Of a stretch of DNA of 64,000 nucleotides, positions 46,019 to 56,919 are shown one piece after another. The translations under genes were made by a program, and so were the position numbers. The first letter of the stretch is position 1. Each line of letters opens with the position of its first letter. The notes beneath the pieces are model-generated. The model ran no database searches, had not been told where the DNA came from, and saw only the letters and a program-made list of their open reading frames with translations. Origin of the DNA: Chloranthus sessilifolius (taxonomy: Eukaryota > Streptophyta > Magnoliopsida > Chloranthales > Chloranthaceae); the NCBI GenBank assembly GCA_021018995.1, contig CM037590.1, forward strand, positions 66,621,597 to 66,685,596, in the 5' to 3' direction.

Positions 46019-46206
46019 TTTCGGAAGAGAAGGATTTGGATCAGAGGCGTGAGCTTTACTCGGCGCATACGTTTAGGTTAATTTTTTTAGTTAGGTTTAT
46101 ATTATGTAACCTCTTCATTGGCTATATTACATTGGTTGGCACAAGGATGATTATGTGCTGGTTACCCACCAGATTCGGTTTTCATTTTTTATTTTTTCAA
46201 ACGTAC

Positions 46207-47500
46207 CTATTTTTGGGCCGAAATGATAAATGGGCTCGAGGTTTACCTCTGAGAATTTAGGTCCAATCACTAAATAGGTTGGGCTTAGTCGATTTTGAAT
46301 TGTCGGCTAAAAGTAATATATGGGTTCCGGTTTGGGCCTCTCGCTCTACTCATTGTAGTCAAGATCCCATTTTGTAGCTATAGATTAGACCATACTTGGG
46401 GGAAGGAAACTGTGGAACTATTTTCCTACACATGATGCCTTGCGTTGCTGGAGGGGCACATGAATCTTTTAGGTTAGAATGGGCCTAGAACGTCCTTGGC
46501 GATGTCATGTGTCACCTGGTGAAGTTATCATGTGGCCTCGGGCGACGTCGCGTGCACATGAGTGGCGACCTCATGAGGGTACTTAAGGGCTATGTGTGAC
46601 GCAGTGTTGCACACTAGGCCGAGGGCATGATGCGGACGTGGCTCGCATGGGCCACACATGATACTTAGTTATGATAGTATGAAGAGCTGTATGCTACTCC
46701 AAGTGTGCTGGTTGCGTGGACAACACACGATGGTTGGCTTGGATGGCATGAAGAGATGCATGTCACTGTCACAAGCGAGAAATTAGTGCAGTGCACAGGA
46801 TAAAAGCTAGACTCCTGGGTGAAGACGGACTGTTTAGAACCTGAAAAACTGTGATGCGCAATATGTTGCGATGAATCAGGATCGAGGATACAGTTAAGTG
46901 AGATATCGCAAGAACAAGATTGAGCTATACTGAACTAAATTAAGCTATTTAATAAGCGGAATGCGCTAGTTTCATGGATATGCGAACAAGCCCGGCCGTT
47001 GGCCAGCACATAACATCTAGGGGATAAATGGGTCGAATAGCAGCCGCGCCTCGAATAATTGAATTATTTAGCTAAAACCGTGCTCACACTCAACGCAGTA
47101 TGATTTAAAGCCTCAAGTTTGGGCTTAACTCGGCTATTAACAGGGTCTAGATATAATTGAGCCCATTTAGGACACACGAGCCCGTTGAACCTCTTCCTAA
47201 AAACTATGGATGCAAACAAGCTAAGTCGATAGCTGGCTTATTGGATTTTTGCTGAAACCAGGCCTATGTTTAACCAGTTATAACTAGCTAGAAGCCTCAA
47301 ATTATGGCCCAACTCGGTTGTGACGGGCCCTTGCCTTAAAGCTCATGGGCTTGGCTCTATAATCATAGCCCATTCATGTCTTCCATGTCAGTCATAACTC
47401 ATCAAGCTTACCTCACCTTTATACGTCCAATAAAAACTATGAACAATGAACATGAACCTTAATATATCTCGTCCTAAAAATAGCTAATTAACACCCATCG
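46207..47500. other. Unassigned spacer
   Basis: No coding domain. Two related units about 66 bases apart start CATGGGCCACACATGATAC (46650 region) and CGTGGACAACACACGATGG (46715 region), each followed by ATGAAGAG-TG-ATG. Much of 46960-47360 has repeated words such as AACTCGG-T and GGGCTTGGCT, suggesting an old unclassified repeat. Confidence 0.4.
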
Positions 47501-47504
47501 AATA

Positions 47505-47640
47505 TGGCTAGTTGGTATCCTCCCTCCTTTTTGAGGTTTGAGTGTTTGAGGTCATAGGTTTCATACTCCACGTTTGCTTTCTCCCATATATTAATCAAGT
47601 GAGGGTTGTTGGGTGAGATTTATTCTTCTGTATCACTCAA
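47505..47640 (+). mobile_element. tRNA-derived SINE
   Basis: TGGCTAGTTGGTATCC (A box, 47505-47520) and ATAGGTTTCATACTCC (B box, 47554-47569), then an unrelated body. It differs from the other SINEs in the window. Confidence 0.5.
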
Positions 47641-47699
47641 TGTGAGTGCTTTTGTTGTATGAGATATATTTCTCAAGTACTGCTTCTTGACTGTTATAC

Positions 47700-47911
47700 T
47701 TGTAGAATTTCATGGGCCTAACTCAACCTCACAAAACCGGCTTGTAAGGTGAGTGCCCAGCTTATATATAGCCCAAGATCTCCAAGCCCACAGGCAATGT
47801 GGGACTATTCTAACACGCTCCCGCATGTGTTGGCGGGATTAAGCCAAGCCAAATCACGTGCACAATTGAATTGGGTGACGTAGAGTGGAGAAACACTTGC
47901 TTTGATACCAT
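47700..47911 (-). mobile_element. TRIM-like leader with outward primer-binding site
   Basis: Read on the minus strand, TGGTATCAAAGC (47910-47899) follows CTCTGTTACA, the end of an LTR-like sequence at 47912-48032, as a PBS would. The next about 100 bases match the minus-strand leader of the TRIM at 1817-1897 (CAATT-AATTG, GTGATTTGGCT, GGCGGG). So a minus-oriented element fragment abuts copia-2. Confidence 0.5.
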
Positions 47912-48032
47912 GTAACAGAGAAGACAATAAAGTAATTAACAAATTATTCCCTTAATATTTTCTTGGAGACACATGGGTTTTATTTAAATAACCATGGACT
48001 AGAAGCTTGGGTGTATAACTAGAAGCTTCCTT
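47912..48032 (-). repeat. Left LTR-like repeat of copia-2, inverted
   Basis: The minus strand reads AAGGAAGCTTCTAG ... ACCCATGTGTCTCCAAGAAA, ATATTAAGGGAATAATTTGT, TAATTACTTTATTG ... CTGTTACA. Over about 65 bases it matches plus-strand 52425-52490 with few mismatches. Confidence 0.75.
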
Positions 48033-48081
48033 TGGTATCAGAGACGATGACCAACGTCAGAACTCAGGTAAAGAGCTCCCT

Positions 48082-49230
48082 TTGATCCAAATATTGTCCT
48101 TTTTTTCGTTATTAATTAGCTCCAACGAGCTCGTTAATAGTGACCCCCTCTTCCCCAAATCTCCCACATGGGTTAGCCTTCTTCATCTCCAACTTCTCGG
48201 CGCTTATCAGCGTCTGCCTAGACGCTACCAATTTCTCAAAGATGGCAACGCAAGTTCGAAATGCACTCGAGCCAACCAACTACTTGGGTATGTTGATGGC
48301 TCTCTAGTTTGCCCATATCCATTTCTCATTGACTCCGGTGAAGAAACACCAAACCAGTTACCACGGAATCGGTGGATAGCCATCTTCTCGATGGTATTAC
48401 AGCAATCGCTTTCTCCCAACATTTGACCCATGTACTCAATCGCAATCACACCCATTAGGTATGGACCTTTGCCGCCCGATATATGTTTCTCTCGTCCTCA
48501 TATTCATGAGCTGAAGACAAAGCTCTTCTCGATTCAAAAACAAGATCTGAAAATGGCCGACTACCTCGACCAGATTTCAAATATCTCTGATAAGCTGCTA
48601 GCAGCTGGTTCTCCTGTCACAGATGAGGACCTCATCTACTTTACTCTTCAAGGGTTCCCAATGGAGTACAATCCCTTCAAGTGCTTCATTTGCACAAGAG
48701 CAGAGCCCATTTCTCCAGCTGCATTGAATGCTCTTCTTGTGTCTGAAGAGCTTCTTCTCTCTCTTACAACTAAAGAAACACCATCAATTGAAGTGAGCTC
48801 TGCCTTCAACATTTCCAAACAAGCATCTAGCTCCACTAGTCGCAGCAATGCTCAACCGTCAAACAATCTGGGCAATGGTTACTCTCAAGGTCGTAAATAT
48901 TACTAGCACTTCAATGGCGGTGGTCATGGCCACGGGAACTTCAATGGCGGTGGTCGTGGCTACGGGAACTTCAATGGCAGTGGCCGTGGTCGAGAGAACT
49001 ATATTGGTCGCAACAACCCCCATCCAAGTCGTCCTCATTGCCAAATATGTGGCCATCAAAACTATGCTACACACGAATGCTATCATTGGTGTGATCTTCG
49101 TTACCAAGGATCGCTCCATCCTGATCATCCGCTCAACACACTTACGTTGCAGTTGCTCCCTCTGTTAATGGCTCAAGCTGGTATGTTGGTCGAGCTAGCA
49201 ACCACATCACCAATGAGCTATCAAATTTAT
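48082..49230 (+). pseudogene. copia-2 gag and protease remnant
   Basis: Gag blocks: YVDGSLVCPYPFLIDSGEET, then after a stop ADYLDQISNISDKLLAAGSP, VTDEDLIYFTLQGFPMEYNP, ALNALLVSEELLLSLTTKE. A Gly/Asn-rich linker is built from three about 30-bp repeats (about 48908-48998, GNFNGGGRG). Zinc knuckle CQICGHQNYATHEC (49039-49080) is in another frame. The protease site reads WYVGRASNHIT in place of the family's aspartate-containing motif, so the catalytic Asp is lost. Confidence 0.8.
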
Positions 49231-49549
49231 GCTGCACAATGACTACAATGGCAATGACAAGGTGGTTGTAGGTAACGCAGTTCAACTCTTCCAATCAAGC
49301 ATATCGGTTACGATTTACTTCCACCTCTCTAAATCTCTCTCTCTAATGTGTTGCACGTTCCTAGTATTTCCTATAACTTACTTTCTGTTTATAAGTTTGC
49401 TAGGGATAATCGATGCACTCTAATTTTTGACTCTCATGGATTCCAAATTTAGGACAAGGCCACGAATCATACAATTTTCAAGGGCCCATGTAGCCAAGGT
49501 CTTTATCCATTATCTCTTCGGTCAAGCAGTGCTTCACGTCTTCAAGCCC

Positions 49550-50400
49550 TAGTTTCGTTCACGTCGTTGCCCGTCATCTGGCACCGCCGTTTCGGTCATC
49601 CATCATCTGAAGTTTTTAATGTTTTAGCTCGTAATTACAATCTCAGTTCTACTTTTCCTGCTAAATTTCTATGTGAACCGTGGGTAAGAGCCATCAGCTT
49701 CCTTTTCCTAAATCAATGTCTAAATCTAAGTTTCCTTTATAATTGATACATTTTGATGTGTGGGGACCATCCCGTATTGCTTTCGTACGTGATTATCATT
49801 ATTGTATCCCATGTGCACTAAATATGAAGTTTTCTCAGCTTTCAAAATTTTTAAGTCCCTTGTGGAGAACCCGTTAAAGCACCGCCTCAAAACATTGCGC
49901 ACCAACAATGGTGGTGAATTTGTCAATCACACCATGGCAGCGTTCCTTGAGCACAAAGGCATAATTCACCAAAGCAGCTGCCCACATACACCTGAACAAA
50001 ACGGTATTGCTGAGAGGAAACATCGTCACCTAATTAAAAGCAGCGGTAATCTTTGCTTCATCAAGCTTCTATGCACACCATCTATTGGCTGGAGGCTCTT
50101 CTTACCACAGTTTTTCTTATCAACCGCTTACCAAATTCAAACTGAAGTTTAAGACCCCTTATGAGCAGCTCCTTCAGAAGGCACCATATTTTCATATTTT
50201 GAGAACCTTTGGCTGCTACTACTATCCATGGCTGCGCCCATACATTGAGCATAAACTCTCCCCCAGATCCCGACATTGCGCTTTCCTCGGGTACTGCAAG
50301 GCCACCAAAGGATACCGTTGTTTAGACCTCACAAGTGGGCAGGTATACACATCTCGGCATGTTGTTTTTTATGAAGATGAATTTCCCTTTAATTCCTCTG
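49550..50400 (+). pseudogene. copia-2 integrase
   Basis: Pre-integrase zinc domain: WHRRFGHPSSEVFNVLARNY (about 49570-49630), then CEP. Integrase: IHFDVWGPSRIAF (first Asp), LKTLRTNNGGEFVNHTMAAF (second catalytic Asp replaced by Asn), HQSSCPHTPEQNGIAERKHR (Glu kept). Then LGYCKATKGYRCLDLTSGQV. Frameshifts occur near 49690, 49800 and 50100. It would insert the element DNA; the D-to-N change predicts inactivity. Confidence 0.85.
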
Positions 50401-50839
50401 CTCCTATCTTACCATCACCCTTACTAGCTCAACCATCTTGGCCACCAATCCGTCAATCTTATTCACCCAAATTCACTACTTCTATTGGCACATTAGACCC
50501 TCAAATTACACCTTCTCGGCCATGTCCTCAGCCACCTAACTTGCTCCCTCAATCTAATCCCATTTTGCTGCCCAATACACACCTACAATCTCCGACATCT
50601 CCCATAATGCAGCATACCATTCGCCACTCATCAACCACATTGCCTGCTCCATCCACTTCACTGCCCTCCTCCTCCTCACCTATTACATCACCAACTCTTA
50701 CACTAGCTCCATTACCAATCTCCTCCACCAACAACCCCTCTCTCATACCTTCTCACCCCATGACCACTCTATCTAAGAATGGCATCTTCAAACCAAGGGT
50801 ACCCCTCTGCCTCCCAGCTGCTATTTCTTCTAGCCATGA

Positions 50840-51600
50840 ACCCAAAAATTATAGTGAAGCATCCTGCCGCTCTGAATGGCGCAAGGTGATGTCTGATGAG
50901 TTTCACACCCTTCTCACTCAAGGAAAATGGACCCTCGTACCTCCCCCAGTTAACAAGAACGTTGTGGGCTACAAATGGATATTCCGCCTTAAGAAGCACG
51001 CCAATGGCACCATTGCCCGACATAAAGCTTGCCTCATCGTGAAGGGATACAATTAAGAAGAGGGCATTGATTATGCTGAAACATTTAGTCCGGTGGCCAA
51101 GCAACCAACTATACGAATGATTTTATCCATCGCGCTCCATTATAACTGGAATATCAAGCAACTCGACGTATCCAACGCCTTCCTCCATGGCCACCTTGAA
51201 GAAGAAGTATATATGTGTCAACTTCAGGGCTTCGTTGATTCCTCTCTTTCAAATTATGTCTGCAAGCTACGCAAGGCCATCTATGGCCTCAAACAAGCTC
51301 CTCGAGCTTGGTACTCGACGTTCTCCAAACTTTTGCTCACAAATGGGTTTTTCAACAGTGTCACAGATCCCTCACTGTTTATTGCTCACACTGGTTCACA
51401 CATAACCATTTCCTAATCTACGTAGATGATATCCTTGTCACTGGCAGCAACTCCTAACTCATATCTCAACTCATTGAACTAATGAGCACAAAATTCTCGA
51501 TGAAAGATCTAGGCCATCTCAACTATTTTCTTAGCATAGAAGTCATCCAAGCACCTCCATGAATCACACTGTCTTAGCATAAATATGTCATCGACATTCT
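50840..51600 (+). pseudogene. copia-2 reverse transcriptase
   Basis: SEWRKVMSDEFHTLLTQGKW, GYKWIFRLKKHANGTIARHK, then a stop at 51054, DYAETFSPVAKQPTIRMILS, IKQLDVSNAFLHGHLEEEVY, VCKLRKAIYGLKQAPRAWYS. After a frameshift near 51412 comes LIYVDDILVTGSN with the catalytic DD. Typical RVT_2 domain of plant copia elements. The region 50410-50800 before it is a Pro/Ser/Thr-rich linker. Confidence 0.9.
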
Positions 51601-51889
51601 CTCTCAAGCAGGCATGTTGGATTGCAAGCCCCTATTAGTCCCCGATATCTATTAAAAAGGCTACCGATACTGATGACAACAGTGATTTCACTGATCCTAT
51701 GCTGTTCAGAAGCATCGTAGGAGCCCTTCAATACATCACAATCACTTGCCCCGACTTGTCTTATGCGGTGAATAGCATTTGTCTGCACATGCACTCCAAA
51801 AAAGTGCAACACTACAATATTGTCAAATGAATCCTGCGCTTTCTCAAGGGTACTCTACACTTTAGACTACAATTTCAACCAAGTACCTT

Positions 51890-52346
51890 TGAACTTATGG
51901 CCTACTCTAATGTCGATTGGACAGGTGATAGTGATAATCACCATTCCACAACTGTCTTCTGCATTCATATGGGGCCTAATCTCATATCATGGTGTGCCAC
52001 AAAGCAATGCACGATTGCTAGATCGTCTACCGAGGCTGAATACAGATCTTTCACTCACTCGATAGCTGATATAATGTGGCTAATGGTTCTTGTTCGTGAG
52101 ATTGGAATTCCTCCTAGGTCCACACCAATATTGTGGTGTGACAACATCTTGACCATATCTCTTGCTTCGAAACCTATTTTTCATGCCCGCACCAAACATA
52201 TAGAAGTTGACTATCACTTCGTTTGTGAGAAGGTAGTCAACAGAGAAGTTGAAGTTCGCTATATGTCTACTGTTGATCAGGTAACTGACATCTTTACAAA
52301 ACCCTTATCCTCCCAAAGATTCAGCTACCTTCAATCCAAAATATAA
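51890..52346 (+). pseudogene. copia-2 RNase H
   Basis: AYSNVDWTGDSDNHHSTTVF, LISWCATKQCTIARSSTEAE, YRSF, LWCDNILTISLASKPIFHAR, TKHIEVDYHFV, TDIFTKPLSSQRFSYLQSKI, ending at a stop. The first catalytic Asp (A-Y-S-D) is Asn. The last block is the conserved C-terminal end of copia Pol. Confidence 0.9.
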
Positions 52347-52379
52347 GGGTTCATGAGAACTCCCCATAAATTTTGAGGC

Positions 52380-52493
52380 ATAGCGACTCAACATTGGATC
52401 ATTGCCCAAAGGAAGCTACCTTCAACCCATGCCTCTCCAAGAAAATACTAAGGGAATTATTTGTTAATTACTTTATTCTATTATCTGTTATTA
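52380..52493 (+). repeat. Right LTR of copia-2
   Basis: Follows the pol stop and a degenerate purine stretch (TTTTGAGG). It contains AAGGAAGCTACC, CCAAGAAAATACTAAGGGAA, TTATTTGTTAATTACTTTAT and ends near ATCTGTTA. The exact left end is uncertain. Confidence 0.6.
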
Positions 52494-53150
52494 ATACTCT
52501 CTACGATATGTAAGGCACATCCAAATTGTGTATGAAGAATGACGTTATTAAAAAAAAAAAAAAACCATTAACAGTTTATGGCCACAATGAACTCCATGTT
52601 TGGACTAAACATGAGTACTTCGTGTGTAATACTAGTTTATGGTCACACTACCCTTACCTCTTTTATAATGAGTAATGCTATTTCTGAGTGGGTACCTTTT
52701 TTCTCCCCCCTACAGGTTTATTGAATGCCCCTATGTACAAAACCCATTGGAACACATTGACTACTTGGAATAAGAAGATGGAGATTGTTTTTCTCCCCAA
52801 TCTTCCACACAACAGATCTGAAGACTATGATTGTACCATCAGACGATCAATTTTTCTTTCCAAGTGACACATGCCAAAAAAGTGGCGCTAAAATCACACG
52901 GCACAAATCTCACTCAAACATGAACTTTGGGCTATATTTCTGAAATCTGTACCTCATGGAATCCGAAACTACTGGTCTGATGATAAAATCATGGTCTCAA
53001 GACCCATTACGTGATAGATTGGGGTGGAAAACAATCTCCATCTTTTTGAATAGGCCTGAAAATGGGGTTGGGCCAACCTAATTATCAAGCGAAACAAAAT
53101 TTTAGGCCATAGTAGAGACCATCAGATATATGGCAGGCTTAGTCGTCCAT
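52494..53150. other. Spacer between copia-2 and gypsy Z2
   Basis: Only an A-run (52550-52564) stands out. No gene, RNA or known repeat recognised. Confidence 0.4.
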
Positions 53151-55399
53151 TGTAATATCCCGAAAATTTAGAACCCAAACACTAGACTACGTGCACGTGT
53201 TTATTTCAGCACACGTGGCACTTGTAAGAATTTAGGTATAAGTTTCATACAAAATTTGGAAGGCTTAAACAACTTGATTGGGTGTGCGAGCTCCACATCG
53301 AGCAACAACTCCTTGGATAAGAATTAACACACAGAAGTTGTGAGCTTGCTTCAATGGAAGCAAGACCCTTGGTTAAATTGGCAAGGCTTCTCACGTAAGC
53401 CACTGGCTTTACTTTGCATGAATTTGAAAGAGAAAGAAAGAGAGAGCTTAGAGAAGGGAAACTCCGCCTCTCATGCCCTCCGATACCTTGTAGTGTTGTT
53501 GGTCTCCCTCTCAATTTCTCCTTATCCTTGATCATTAGCACGAGAAGGCATTGATTTCAACGTGGTTGTGATCCGTGAGTGTGAGAGAGATAGCTCTGTT
53601 TCCTATGAATCCTCTTTTGCTTTATTCTTGAAACACCATGTTCATTGACCTCTCGAGATCCTCCTGCGCATACAATTTTAATTCATTGTAGGTGGTTAGA
53701 GGAATTAATCTTCAAATTCGTCTCCATATGATCGCGAGGAAGTGAGTTTCAAAACCCTTGGATGTGTGGTGCAAGTGTCGCTATTCATCACTTGTCGAAC
53801 GTGTTGATTACACGAATCTTGAAGGTGAGGAATTAAAACTCATTGATTATCGATTAATAGTTTACTTCCCTTGAAATTGTGCAAAAGATTGGGAAGTTGG
53901 GTGTAGGAAGAGAGCAAGAAGAAAAATCAGGAAACATAGCAATGGTGTGCTAAAACACCTAAAACGGCTCGCCCGAATTGAAATTCGTGCGGGCGAATTG
54001 CCTTTAGAAAACAAACGGTGAAAACCGCGTGTGCAAAAATAAGCCTGAAAAAGTTCTGGAATTTCTCGCTCGCGCGATTTATGAGGTGCCAGATGAAATC
54101 GCGCGCACGATTTTTGCTGTTTGGTTTTTTGTGAGGTTTTCTTTTGAAAAACTCCTATGGCTTCAATGTTTATGCTTTCTTAAGTATGTATAAGTAAATT
54201 TGGAATGCCTTAAACTATAGGTGGTGAGTTGGAGTCATCCGTTAGGATTTACACGTCATTTTAGCGTGAATTCCGAACTGAGGTAGGGGAACCTCAATAC
54301 CAATTGCATTTTTGTCTTAATTTATATGAATAACATGATATGATTGATGTGAAATACGATAAATCTAAATTTTCTTTTGAACTTGATCATGAACTCTGAA
54401 ATTTCTTTGATTCCTCTTTGAATTTGAATTGTACATGAACTCTGAACTCAGAACTCTAAATCTAGCTATATAATTAAATACACTGAATTATGTATTAGAA
54501 TCCACATTTTATTTAAGGTTCATACAAATGAACCCCTCCACTCTTTGAACCATGTTGACGGTGAATTTGAATAGGGTAAGTTTCCCTCATAACGCATGGG
54601 CTTATCGCACTTCCGAAAAATGTTCATTGAACAGCGATGATTAGGTAGGGGTTCCCATCGGAAATCTCTGACTCCCAATGCTATATTTACATGGGAGATT
54701 ATTTAAGTTATGATTTAAGTCACTGCTAAGATAAGCATTGCATGTACAAATTAAGAACACATTAGAACTTGAAACTATTTGAAATCCTGATTGTTGAATT
54801 CGAATATGAAGCTTGAAAAGATATTCTGTCAACGAAACTACATGTGATCTTAGTATTTGAAAATTCAGTTATTTAAGCTGTTTTGAACATCTGCTTGAAT
54901 TCTGTCTTTTAAAATCATGTTTGTTCTGATAAGATATAATTGAGATTGAGTTTCATCTGTTGAGCTTAGGCCGTTAGCTCACCCTGACTATATGTCACTG
55001 GTGTAAATACCACTCAGGATCAGGACTACGAGAGTGATCCGGAGGAAGAGATGGACATTCCACCTGACGAGTTTTACCTATAGACATGGGATTTTGAACT
55101 CGGTATAGTTTTTGTTTATTTTGAATTGGATACAGTTAGGATTTATGGTCTCTGGGCCCGGTACATTGAGTATTTTGTAAGTGATAAGAATATGCATGCG
55201 TGTATATACATTTTGGGGAACCACTATTGGAAACCATTGCTTAGGTGATGGTTGGCCATCACCGGTAATTTTTTTTTGTACTTTTTATATTATATATATT
55301 GATATCTATGTTAAATTTTTGATTATGTTGTGAATGTACCTAGTCGATGGCGAGCCGACTTTCTCGATATTTCGGGTACGGGAAAGTTGGGTTGTCACA
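53151..55399 (+). repeat. 5' LTR of gypsy Z2
   Basis: 2249 bp, from TGTAATATCCCGAAAATTTAG to GGGAAAGTTGGGTTGTCACA. Same length as LTR Z1 without its insertion. The palindrome cluster here is TCGCTCGCGCGATT ... AATCGCGCGCACGA with GCCCGAATT...GGGCGAATT (about 53965-54110). Confidence 0.88.
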
Positions 55400-55414
55400 G
55401 TTAGTATCAAAGCT
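55400..55414 (+). promoter_or_regulatory. Primer-binding site of gypsy Z2
   Basis: GTTAGTATCAAAGCT directly after the LTR resembles the tRNA-iMet PBS with two changes from TGGTATCAGAGC, in line with the element's age. Confidence 0.7.
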
Positions 55415-55499
55415 ATGGCACTAGATTCGTATTCCGTAGGATGAGGGGCTTGATTATTTTTACAATCAATACTAGTCAAAGTTGTTGTTGAAAAATGAT

Positions 55500-56770
55500 A
55501 GATGAGCATGGCCCGATTGAGGAGGCAAAGGTCGAGGCAGAGGTAGAGACGGACCAAGGACGGTTCACGTGGAAGATGTTCCAGTGGTCATAGGTACATC
55601 TAGGGGTGCTGGGATCACTGCAGGTCTTAACGCCACTCCTATTGGAGGTGGAGGTAATGAAGGACGTGTCAAGCAAGTGTTGGAAAACTTGGCCAACAAT
55701 ATGGCACAATAGACAGCGTCAATGGCTCAACAAGTAGAGTTACTTGCGGCGTAAAGCAACCTTCAGTTTGCAGAGTTTTGGAGGATGCGTCCTCCAAACT
55801 TTTCGGGTCAGACTGATTGGCTTGAAGTCAAGAGATAGCTAAATGAGATGGAAAAAATCTTTAGTGTGCTTCCTTGCACCAAAGATGAAAAGGTTAGGTG
55901 GACAGCCTTCAAGTTGGATGGAGAAGCTGACCCGTGGTGGAAATCGGTATCCAGGACTCGAGAGCAGGAGCATTCAAACACTCCATGGACTTGGGCCGAG
56001 TTTGTTGAAATGTTTAATGACAAGTACTTTCCCAACGTAGTGAGGAATTAGTGGGAATGCAGTTCATAGAATTGAAGCAAGATGGAATGACCGGTAATGT
56101 AGTAAGGGCCAAGTACCACGAGACTTTCGAGGTTTGCACCTCAACATATAGTCACCGAATTAATGAAAGCTAGGAAGTTCGTCGTGTCTGCGAGTAGTAT
56201 ATTTAGGAAGGGGTTTTAATATTGGAACTAGAGACGTATGGAGAAGTAATGGGAGAGGCCCTTATTGCTGAGGAAGACATCGATAAAATGTTTAAGAGGA
56301 GAGACCAGCAAAATAGGGATATATCTAGTCTAGGGCAGTCAAGTGCCTCTAAGTAGGCAATTAAGAGGCCGAGGTTTTCGAGACTGCTGTGATATCCTAC
56401 TCAGCTGGCTTCTCGAGACCAGCTACCTATTCAGGACCGATCTCCTATCAAAGGCCGCCTGTGCCCTTACCTACGACCCTTAGTCCTTGGGCACTCTGCA
56501 AGTGGGGCAGCAGTGGCACAATGATCTTCTCGTGCCGCGTCTTTCTCTCCGGCTCCATTATGTACAAGGTGTGGGAAACCACACAAGACTGAAGATTGCA
56601 GGAGGAACTCTAGAGCTTGCTTCAGATGTGGCAAGATAGGACACCTGATCAAGGATTGTCCTGAAGAAAGTAAGGAAAGGACTGCTTCGGTTTCTACTCA
56701 AAGATCTTCTCGTTTTGGTCGAGCCTATGTCGTATCCGCATGATGCATTGACATCAAACGATGTCATCCA
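55500..56770 (+). pseudogene. Gypsy Z2 gag
   Basis: Gag domain: FWRMRPPNFSGQTDWLEVKR, EMEKIFSVLPCTKDEKVRWT, FKLDGEADPWWKSVSR, WTWAEFVEMFNDKYFPNVVR, then a stop. The C-terminal part has two knuckles, CTRCGKPHKTEDC and CFRCGKIGHLIKDC (about 56562-56660). The N-terminal basic segment (from about 55512) has a stop. Homologous to the gag of X. Confidence 0.85.
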
Positions 56771-56919
56771 AGGTATGACTTCACCACTAATAGTTAAATT
56801 ATTACCTTATCTTCAGTTGTGCAATGTTCTTGAGATGTGTTTTTAATTAGAATATTCTATTCATGTTGTGACACATACGATCGTACTTAAGTGCACCACA
56901 TTTGTTGAAACGTAGGTAC

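Larger units (their letters stand above)
41321..46206 (-). mobile_element. L1-type plant LINE, copy 1
   Basis: Minus-strand order: 5' flank and start of ORF (46018-45745), endonuclease, reverse transcriptase, zf-RVT, RNase H, short 3' UTR and a terminal A-run (plus-strand T run 41322-41332). The region 42577-46206 is repeated at 60374-64000. A separate ORF1 with zinc knuckle is not seen upstream of the endonuclease. The 5' limit is uncertain because similarity to copy 2 continues to the end of the window. Confidence 0.85.
47912..52493 (+). mobile_element. Ty1/copia element 'copia-2' with inverted terminal LTRs
   Basis: A plus-strand gag-pol (48082-52346) lies between two about 115-120-bp LTR-like sequences. 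Right copy 52380-52493 is in the same orientation as the genes. Left copy 47912-48032 is its reverse complement (shared core CCAAGAAAATAYTAAGGGAA). A plus-strand PBS, TGGTATCAGAG (48033-48043), directly follows the left copy. Pol resembles the Retrofit/Ale lineage, in which LTRs are short. All domains have frame breaks. Confidence 0.75.

Noticed and set aside
50085..51056. 323-residue open frame as a host gene
   Set aside because: It is copia Pol: the integrase C-terminal part, a Pro/Ser-rich linker and the start of reverse transcriptase.
52550..52564. A-run as a LINE or processed-pseudogene tail
   Set aside because: No LINE or gene-derived sequence lies upstream; it is next to the copia-2 LTR.
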